DNA of 64,000 nucleotides from Strongylocentrotus droebachiensis (taxonomy: Eukaryota > Echinodermata > Echinoidea > Camarodonta > Strongylocentrotidae). A program made the translations under genes and the position numbers. Under the pieces are notes generated by a model, which did not search any database, had not been told where the DNA came from, and saw only the letters and a list, made by a program, of their open reading frames with translations. Where the stretch lies: NCBI GenBank assembly GCA_035222895.1, contig JAVYIG010006825.1, forward strand, positions 46,001 to 110,000, written 5' to 3'. Each line of letters opens with the position of its first letter. Position 1 is the stretch's first letter. Shown piece by piece: positions 1 through 11,161 of this stretch.

Positions 1-370
1 GACGCGCGCGCGCAAAATTTTGAAATGCTTGAAATGGCCTAAAACATCCGCACGTTTGTTGACCTGAAAATGACCGGACGGATAATGATCTTCATCATGA
101 TAAATATGAATGAGAAATTATTTTCTGTTATGAAGATAAGATCATGAGTTGATTTTCAGAAAATTTCACAAAATGGCGCTTTGATGACGTCATGAAGAAC
201 TGATGATCTTGAAAATGTTATTGTCATGTCTTATGACAATGACCCATGACTGTGTCAAAATTGAAAGAAATTGACTAATCTGATCTTGGGTTATCCTCTG
301 CACAAAAGATGGGGTAGAAGAATTTAAAAAAAATAAAAAGAAAGAAAATTCTGACGTCGTTGACACCTAA
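1..370. repeat. Dispersed repeat, copy 1
   Basis: This stretch shares diverged blocks, in the same order, with 36640-37085: a TTTTGAAAT.CTTGAAA block, an AAAATGGCGC...GATGACGTCA block, and an A-rich tract followed by ATTCTGACG. The conserved order suggests two old copies of one repeat family about 400 bp long. No terminal repeats or coding potential were seen, so the class is unknown. Confidence 0.5.
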
Positions 371-486
371 TTAGTACAGGTGTATTTCAATATAATTCCT
401 GAGATCCGTAGCTTAAAATTGCCATTCCACTTCATATGGTAATACTTCTACACAAATATGTTTTAGCCAATTGTACACATTTATTG

Positions 487-492
487 TTTATT
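487..492 (-). terminator. Possible poly(A) signal of the PIPOX-like gene
   Basis: AATAAA on the minus strand lies about 470 nt past the PIPOX stop codon. It is a plausible 3' end, but the hexamer is common in AT-rich DNA. Nothing else was recognised between 371 and 962, which is probably 3' UTR. Confidence 0.3.
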
Positions 493-962
493 TTCTCATT
501 CTCAAACACACAAACTGGATAGATCATTAATGCACTATACAGCTTTAGAGAAAGTTTGATTCATCCTCCTGGCAGTGACTAGATCAATACTGATATAGGT
601 CTAATTTTATAACAATGGATTAAACAAGAGGATGGTTCTAATGTCTTCAAGACTTTATCCTTTCATCTGGAAGTAATACTCCTCAGAAAATAAGGCTGCC
701 TACAGTGCATAGTTCATTGTCATTACAAGCATACATAACAAAGCATGATATAGCAATTACAACTATACAAAAAAAAAATCATTTTGTTATAAATGTACAT
801 GTTTATAATCAATATCATAATTTGACAAAAACATGTGTACTAGAAAACATTATAGTTATACAGATAGTTATACAATCACTTCTCTTTTTGACAGTACACC
901 ATGCTCCATTTAGCTCTTTGCCTTGTAATCAAGAATTACCGGTACAAGATTTTAGGAATGCT

Positions 963-3900
963 CTAGAGCTTTGAATGAACGTTAGCCACCTCTTCCTCTG
1001 GCAGTCCTAGCTGGAAAGATTTCGGGAAGTTGGGGTCCGTGATGGCTTCTCTCTCCATGTTGAAAGGAGCTATGTTGAAGGTCGTCTTACCATCTATGGC
1101 TAGCTGACTCAAGATCCTGCCGAGAACAGCAGCAAACCTGTATACAATGGAACATTTCATTTCAATGATAAATAGTTGAGAACACAAGAATTGCATCCAT
1201 CTGCCCAAAAAAAAGATGTCGAGGGTTCAGTGAACAAAGACGTAACTCCATATTTTGCCAAAATGAGTATTTGATATCAAAACATTCAGAACAATGTGGG
1301 CTTTCAAGGAAACACAAAGACCTAACTCCACCCAACACCCCATTGAAGTCAATGACTAGTGAAACATAGACTTAATTAACCCCTTAAAGCCCAAGTGCTC
1401 AGTGACACATAAACCACTTTTTCTCGAAATGGCCAAAATGGAGATACGTCTTTGTGTCACTGACCCCTCGATGTATCAACTTAACCTGTTGACTACTGAA
1501 TGCTTTCCTTCCCACACGCTTATCACCCGGCTCCCATAGGCAATGGGTTAAAGGTGATGCCATCCATTGGTGTAGCCAGGGTCTAGCCAGCATTGAGGGA
1601 TCATGGGGGAAAGCAGTGAGTGGGTGGGAATGGGATGGGGGAGTAGTACGTGTTCATGCGTTGTGGTCTAGTGGACAAGTCTCCAGACTGTGAATCACAA
1701 GGTACATCCCTGCCGTAGCACTAACGTCCTTTGGCAAGACATTAATCTTCATTTGCCACACCTGACCCAGGTGTTTATAAGTAGGTACCTGTAAGGATTT
1801 ATTTCTTGATTGCACTGAGTGCTACAGATGCCTGAGCTAAAGCCTGAGCAATAATATCCAAAGTCCTTTGGAAGTACATATATGATTTAAATCAAAGAGT
1901 AATGTGCAATCTACAAGGACAGAATAGAAGTAGTATTAGTAGTAGCCATCTTTGACTTTCCTCTCTCTCCCTTTCTGCCGGTATCCTTTTTTGAGAGCAA
2001 GGAAAATAAACCAACCACATGGGAGACTGAAATAATATTGTCAGGCCATTGCCAAGCCTCCACTTCCCCCACACCACCACCCCACTACCATCCCTGTTCC
2101 TAACCCTACACATTTTGACAAAGTAGGCACAGAGCAAAATGTTGGATCAATTATGATGCAGCACTCACTTGAATGCGTGACCAGCTCCGCAGCAGAAGAT
2201 AACATCAGGATGGCCCACCTTCCTGCAGTTATCGATCACAAAGTTCCTGTCAGGTGTCATGGCGTACAGACAGGTCTTGGAGTAGAGTATTGGACCTAGG
2301 GCCTGCAGAATTAAATTACAATTCCAGTAAATATAGACTGTTAACCTTTCATGATTCAAGACTCAACGCATATTACTTTCTTCTGGTAATAATATAGTTA
2401 TTGGCTGGCAGGGGGTGTAATAGAACATTATTTGGACTGCTGAAGGGAGTTATATTTCCCAAGTGGTTATATTTTATTTTTGACATAATTCAAGAAAGAA
2501 AAAAATCAAAAAAAAAAATAAAAAATTCTTATAAAAAAAAAAAATTGGGGAAAAAAAAAAAAAAAAAAAAAAAATGGCCCTCGGTTATGGTGTAATGTGC
2601 GTAATTGGTGACGTACAGTCCTCAATAGGGCGACACGCATCGATTAGAGCAGGCCTTCTCAACTGGCGGCGCGCGCGCCACTCGTGGCGCTTGCGGTCAG
2701 TCAGAGTGGCGCGCGGCTGTTCCCAAAAAATAAAAAATTAAAATTAAAATTCAAGAAAGAAAAAATAAAAAAAGAATATTTTAAAATAAAAAAACTCAGC
2801 AAAATCAAAAAGTTGCAGTCGAAGTTGAGCCCAAAATGTAAGCAAGCCATTTTGTTTGTTTTATTTTCACTTCATTTTGACATTTTCCGTATTTATTGCA
2901 CCAAAATAACTACATATAAATTAACTTCCCGTGTAGATTTTAGCCAGGAATTGTACTAATCATTTCACATCAATATAAAATTATGATTGATGTTTTATGG
3001 AACAAAAAGGTGTTAAAAAAATGCGACAAAAAAAAAAAAAAAATAGCTTCTGGGGGCTTCGCCCCCTGGACCCCACCCTATATCGGCTCGGTCGCTACGC
3101 TCCCTCGAAACACAGTCACCAAACATACAGGTTGGCACTTCAACATCAATAATTTTTTGTTTTGGCGCTTCTAAGAAACTAGTTGAGAAGGCCTGGATTA
3201 GAGGGTTGCTCACAGGGCCGGCTAATAGAAGACAAATTGAGATTTAAGTATGAACTACTGTACATTGGCAGCTCAAAAACATGAAACAGCAGAATTTGGA
3301 GGTGACACTCGTAAATACTTTGTCAACTATTCATTCACCAAGTTATATGAGGAATATTTTCTTCTTTGAGTTTTTCTCACAGTTTTATTCAACATTTTCT
3401 TTGTAAATAGTTTAGATCCAACAAAAGATCCTTGTGGTACACCCATATTGTCTAAAAAGCCAATAAAGCTTTTTTTTTAAATATATAGTCATCTTTGAAA
3501 AATATTTACTGGTAAACATGCTGAGTATCACAATTGCAAGATTTTTTTCTCTATAAGGTTAAGTTACATAATATGTAATCAAGGTCTTTAAAAAAAAACG
3601 CATTGAAAGTCATCCCTAATTCAAATACAACAATGTCAAATAAGGAGTGGTAAATACTAAAGAGTGATAAGTCATTAATTTGTTAATGAATCATTAGTTT
3701 ATTAGCTGCCATTTTTAGGACAAAGATATATATTTTTCTTCACAATACAATGACCTTCGTCATTGAGTTACATCAGAGCATGAAGATAAATGTTTTAAAA
3801 AAATGGTAAGAGATTGAAAAGATGTTTTTACGAACATGCAACATGTGGCATAGCATTGTTGAAAGTTATGTGGGCATGAATGTTTATAAATTTGTACATG

Positions 3901-6900
3901 TTGAAGGGACATTTATTTCTTTTTTGGATACAAAAGTTTGTAAACTGATTATTGACGCACACTGTCACAAGTAGTATATTTAACGTGTCCTGTCCTCAAT
4001 TTTCATCATTTTGGCCAGATATTAAGCCAACTCATCTAAACTCACCCTTTTACAATGTTGAGCAAGAAAGGCAGTAACCTCCTTTTCTCTCTGAGGATCA
4101 GGAGTGAAAGATCTAGAGTTGGGTCCAACCTCTGGACCAGCAGCATCTATTCCAATCTTTACTCCCGTGTTACCATGTATTGGAACGCAGTATATGGAAT
4201 GCTTGAAGTAATAGAAGCTAAGCACTGGGAATCTGTGCAAGCAAATTGACACATGTTTAAGCCTACTTACAAAAGAAAATGCTCAGCACATGGCTGAGTA
4301 TTAAAAGAAATATTTTAAAGTTACTATATCAATTTATAAGTAACTTAGTATAACTTGACATTTTACATGCATACAATGCATTCAAGTAATTTATAAATGA
4401 ATTAAGTAGAATTAAAGCTGTGGTATGAGAGCTCATTGGCACAAACATAATGCAACATTTGGATAAGGATACACAATATATTTGTATCAAGCTGAGTTTG
4501 CTAGCAAAAAATATTCTGTCAGAGAGAACCGCAATTAAAGGTGATAACCATGGAAACCTAATTAATGAAACAAAAATAAGCAAAAGGCTAGCACACGGCA
4601 CATGTAAAATGAAATTTGTCTTTGTAGTTGTCGAAACCAATGTTAGCATTTCAGAAAAGAACTTATATGTATAAAGTGAGAGCACCAGTTATAGAGAATA
4701 CAACATTGCAGAGGGATGTGCATGTGAACCGTTGATATAACAGGACTTTGACACCTCCTGAATTATACAATGCATGACAAGTACACCCAAAGGCTATTTA
4801 AGTATGTTTACTCTACATCTATATAATGGATGCCATGCTTGAGCAAAGCAGTGATGCATGAAGAGAGAAGCATTACAAAGCTGGAGGACTATTTGTAATT
4901 TTACATGAGAGCCCAGCTAGGTTTCTTACCCGTGGACAGAACTCAGCCACATAATCGGTAGCCTTTTGTTCTCTGACCGGGTCTGGCACAAAGGTCCTTG
5001 ACTGGGCCGTTACCGTCGGTCCCCCAGCATCAATCCCAATCTTAAATCCGGTATTCCCATGGAGAGGTAGGGCATAGGGCTCATGACCGAAACCAGTGTG
5101 ATATATGAAGATGGGGCATCTGCATGCAAAGAATGGTAAAGGGAACATGAGAGCATTTCCACAGCATGTATGCAGTCATCAATCATGCCAACGCCATCCA
5201 TGCAATTCTCACTTTCGCACATTTGACTAGAAGCGTATTGCTACAAGTGCAGTGAAATTTTATGACCAGGATTGTGATTAATTTTTTGTTCTCAAACTAA
5301 CAAATTGTTTTTTAAATTGTTTTAATTGTATTGTTTTGTTTAAATCATTTTTTTCCTTTTTTTTTTTTTTTTTTACAAAGATTTTGTTTTTAATAGCAGT
5401 AATTCAAAATCGTTTTCGGTAAAACCAGTGGCGACTGTGGTGTATCTTCCCCATTTTATATACCCATGCTGGGCCTTCATTATGGAATACTCTCCCTCAA
5501 TGGATTAAGAATAGCAGTTCTGCTGAAGTGTTAGAAAACCATCTTGAGAAATATCTGTTTAATCTAGCTTATAATTGATTACCATTACCTTTCATGTCTG
5601 TACCTTTCCTATTGCACTTTTGGATATAACATTTATTTCATCTTCCTCACAAGCTGCGCCTTAAGCATTTGACTGTCAAGTGGATTAGGCGTCTTATAAA
5701 TCTTATTTATTATTATTATTATTTTAAAAATGTGCATGGGAGCACTGAAATCATAGGCATATATATGGGCATATTTCCACGGGGGCTCAATTTATATCAA
5801 CTATCCTGTTTACACATTTCAAGGGCATGCAAAATGAGCAAGCAAAAAAATTATAACTTGCATGAAGGTGGGGGAGGAGGCAAGGAATCGTGACTGCATG
5901 AATATCAACCATCCAATTTACAAATGTCATGATCGAGCAAGCGACGCAACTAAAACAATATAAACAACAATGTTAATTTTGACAAAAATGGGTATAATTT
6001 CCACACAATTATATATAAAGGCCTACAATACAGACCTGCCAACCTTGTGCAACCAAAATAGGGAACCATGATAGCAAGAAGAAGGAATTTTAAAGCAATC
6101 TATCATTGAAAGGAAGCAGGCAATATGGCATAAAAATAACAAACAGACAAACATAACAACAAAATGAGGTTCAAAGTTATTTTGCTTTAGACGGAGATAA
6201 TTTAAGAAAAAAGAAAAAACAAGAAAACAGGAAATGATAGAAGATTTATTTTTAAAGTAGTAATATGCATAATAAGGAATACGGAAATAAAAGATAAAAG
6301 AAGATAAAATAAAAAAAACATCAGAAAAGATAGGAAATGAAGATAAAGAGAAAAGAATGAAGAAATGCAATCCATTTATACTCTATCTATCCATTCTCTT
6401 ATCCATACTTGGCTAACTAACCTATCTTTTGTGAACTCTTTCATGTGAGGAGTACCAAAGTAAGTGACCTGTTCCTGCGTGACAGTAAGGGGTATCTTAA
6501 CTCCAACGGAAGAGAGAACATCATTCATCCATGCTCCGGCAGTCAGTATCACCTTCCTGCACACGAAGTCACCTTGGCTTGTGCAAACCTGATGTTTAAA
6601 AAAAATAAAACAACATACACATAAAAAAGAACATACGTTTAATCTGTTCGCAAATTATTGAGAGAGACTGAACCAGTCAGGGTTCACATTTGACGCAACA
6701 GCACAACTTCAGCATAATTAACCTACTTTTCAAAGTCATTCTTTTTGCCACTTGTTGCTCGAACTTGAACGTAATCTTTCAATTGTGCAAATGACAGGAA
6801 GTAAATTCTTACACAATCAAAGGAAACTTGCATCGACTCTCTGAGACTTGATCTACAAAAGTATTTGGTAGGAAATGCATGATACTGTATAACCGGAATC

Positions 6901-9900
6901 CCTCACGACACAAATTTGCATTGTGTTAAGGGCTATAGCTGCCAATCTCACACCAAGACATTTCGAAGTATTGCAAAGTATCCAGTTTTGGTCCATTGTG
7001 ATTTTATTGTTTTGCTGAATGAAACGTTTGCTCATCTGAACCATTCATGAAATGTTTAAACATAACATGCACACTAAAGTTTCTGGTTTTACTGAGTAAT
7101 GAGCAAATAAATACAACAAACTAAAGCTAATAATCCCCACCCAAGCACAAAACATTATGGTCTTCTCTTTATTTTCAGCAAGGGGTTCTTCTGCATGATG
7201 ACTATGTTAGAATTACTAAGAGCAAGTTTCTTTCAAAATTCATCTCGAATACCAGTTCCTGAGACTATAGATTTTAATAATTGGTGTTACCAGAGTTAGG
7301 TCTCCTTGTCTCTTCAGCTTCACAACTGCAGCGTTTTCCACGATGGTTGCTCCATACTTTTGGGCTAGCTGTATGTGAACTGCGTTGCCCATAGCAGCAT
7401 CAACCAGCCCGGAGTCCTTCTGGTAGAGGCATGTCCAATCAGGGGTAGAATCAAACTGAGGGAACTTTTGGCGCACTCTTTCTCCTTCAAGTCTTTCATA
7501 TCTGAGATAGTAAAAGATAAATCTAGATGATAAGTTTTCAGTCAAGAAGCTTGAAGAGGGGTTCTATATACTACTCTATCTACTCCTTCCATGCAAGACA
7601 TTAAATGTGAAAAATAATGGGCGAAACAGTTAATTTCTGGTAATATTACACTGTTGGTCATAATGGTGGAATAATTATTTTTACCCCAATTATATTGAAT
7701 GATTTTGACAATGATTCATTCCTAATAGATCTAGATAATAGTAAACATTCTCAGATTTTATTGAATGACAATTGGGGATATATTATATTCATATCTGGTA
7801 ATATTATATACATGTATATCTGACAATATTATATACAAATCTGGTAATATTATATACATATCTGGTAATATTATATACATGTATATCTGGCAATATTATA
7901 TACACATCTGGTAAAATTATATACATATCTGGTAATATTATATACATATCTGGTAATATTATATACATGTATATCTGACAATATTATATACAAATCTGGT
8001 AATATTATATACATATCTGGTAATATTATATACATGTATATCTGGCAATATTATATACACATCTGGTAAAATTATATACATATCTGGTAATATTATATAC
8101 ATATCTGGTAATATTATATACATATCTGGTAATATTATATACATATCTGGTAATATTATATACATATCTGGTAATATTATATACATATCTGGTAATATTA
8201 TATACATACCTGGTAATGTTATATACATATCTGGTAATATTATATTATACATATCTAATAATATTAAAGGTAAAGACCAGTATTGGCAACGCCCCAATTT
8301 CAAAAAATGAAATGGAAGCTCTCATTACCAATCATGTGAAAGAATATGTTTTGACTAATACATGATGATCAAAAATTTGCCGGGAAACCGCCTACTAATT
8401 CATATATTTGGTAAATTTATTTCTCTCATGGTCGTGTGAGAGAGATAGGGTAGTCCCATATACATCTTTCTGTGTATAGTGCTTGTAACTTTACGAAGAA
8501 TGGGCCAAATTTTTTATCATTTTGATGATTCCAGAACCTTGCAGATGCTAGATGCTAGATGATCAACCTTTTCTGATCGATTCCACAACGTTTCTTTCAC
8601 AATGCAATCGCATGACCATTACTGGTCTTTACCTTTAAATGTGAAAAATAATGGGCGAAAAAGTTAGTTTCTGGTAATATTACACTGTTGGTCATAATGG
8701 TGGAATAATTATTTTTACCCCAATTATATTGAATGATTTTGACAATGATTTATTCCTAATAGATCTAGATAATAGTAAACATTCTCAGATTTTATTGGAT
8801 GACAATTGGGGATATATTATATACATATCTGGTAATATTATATACATGTATATCTGACAATATTATATACAAATCTGGTAATATTATATATACATATCTG
8901 GTAATATTATATACATGTATATCTGGCAATATTATATACACATCTGGTAATATTATATACATATCTGGTAATATTATATACATATCTGGTAATATTATAT
9001 ACATATCTGGTAATATTATATACATATCTGGTAATATTATATACATATCTGGTAATATTATATACATATCTGGTAATATTATATACATACCTGGTAATGT
9101 TATATACATATCTGGTAATATTATATTATACATATCTAATAATATTAAATACATATCTGGAAACATTATATTATACATATCTGGTAATATTACATACATA
9201 TCGTGTAATATTATATACATATCTGATAATATTATATACATATCTTGTAATATTATATACATATCTGGTAATATTATATACTTTTCTGGTATATATTTCT
9301 ACTACATTGAGACAAACTATTATCTTCACATCAACTATGCATTATCATGGTTGTGCACTGCACAATCATTTTTGAAGATCAACTCACTGAACATTCTGTT
9401 CATCCATAGCCTGAGCGTATTTTTCAATCACCTGGGCTCCCACTGTGCCTTTCTTAGCTATGTCTAATCCACCGGTCTTGTATACTAGCTGGATACCAGA
9501 TTCTTTCTCGGCCTCTCCCCATGCTTCATACGTACCTCTTGCCAGCTGGACGTAGTCACTGCTGTTATAGGAGAGTCGTCTGCATGTGGTTAAGAGATTT
9601 CACAAATATTTCAGGGTTATTCAATGAACTCATTAGCACCAATCTAGAAATTAATTGAAATCTTTTTTCTTTATTTACTTGCACACATTTCCTATTTATG
9701 CTACTGTACATCCCACTGCTGCCACCATTCATAGTTTTACAATGCTTTAATCAAGCGGTCCGAACTCGTACTTAAAAAAAAAACTCATAACGTAAAGGTA
9801 TATAACCTCTTTATAGAGGAAACTTTATTCACACTATTAAGGGTTCCATAGAAATGCCACTATTTACCATGACAAATTAATACACTCTTCATATTTTTCA

Positions 9901-11127
9901 ATGAATTCAGTAAGCCTTTTCCAATGAATTAAATTAATATTCATTCTATCTCTTTGTTTAACATCTAAAATTTTATTCAGATTTCTAAATTTTCAATCAG
10001 GTGTATTCTATGAATTCATGGAAAGATTTATTCGATAAATTCTTTCAGATGTATTCTCTAATTTTGTTAATATCTCTCCATTTTAATATATTAAACAATG
10101 TATGAAAAAAATCTCATTGAATTAATTTTGATTCCTCTCGTGAAATTTTACATTTTATTTCTTTGATCAATTCAGAGGTATTCAATTCACAATTGATTGC
10201 TTGTTTAGCTTCTGTTATACTGTACTTGTATATATAATGAATAGAATATGTTTCAGACTTTGAACTGCTGATATTATAGCAAAGGTTATCTGCTTGGACT
10301 ATAAAACCACATGGGCAAAACAATCAAGTAAGGAACTTTATCACTCCCATAATAATACAAGGGTCACATCGTTAAGGAACTTGTAGGGAAATTGAAAGTC
10401 TGACTATCACTATCAGATCGAGTTGTTTACAGAAATGTTGTGTTGCATGAAAGAGTAAAAGATAAAGGTTCAAAGAGCTCAGAAACAATGGTATACACCC
10501 ACTCACACACACATGCATGGTTAGATCGATTACCGGTACTATCACATGGGAGTTTTTTAAGACTCAAGCTTCCTATCCAAAAACAGCCTCAAAATTTCAC
10601 TTGATCAAGGTGATGGAGATCTACACAATGTAATTGAAGGAAATACAAGGATATGAGATTTCTCATAATCTTACAAATTAAGAAGCAAATATTTTCGAAG
10701 GTGGCAATTATTATGATATTTAAAGCCCACAAAGGTTGACTAGCTGCCATCAAAATGTAATGAACCCAAATGTAATGAACCCATCTCCACATGTGGATAC
10801 GAGTTCTGTGGGTGGACACCTAACAAAGCTAGGGGGTGTGTCACAAAAGTTAAAACTAGTGGTTGAAATATACATATACATGTAGGCCTATGGACCACTC
10901 GAAATTCAAATGCATTATAAAAAGATATATTTTTTAATAATGTGTGCATTCAATAAATTGGGGGAATGAAATAAAAAAAAAAAAAATTTACTCAAAGATC
11001 ACAATCTTCATTTTAATGGGACATTAGGAAAACATTTTTTAGGGAATTCTGGTGAGTTTTTGTCAAGCGTTTTTTTTTTAATTTTTAAATTTTTTATTTT
11101 ATTTATTTATTTATTTATTTATTTTTA

Positions 11128-11161
<34 letters not shown>

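Noticed and set aside
7780-9300. Regular repeat array considered as CRISPR-like
   Set aside because: Contiguous units without spacers, in an animal gene intron.
8792-9467. 222-aa and 156-aa frames with YISGNII or MYIILPD repeats
   Set aside because: Both are readings of a 21-bp minisatellite whose unit length keeps all frames open. No start context or homology.
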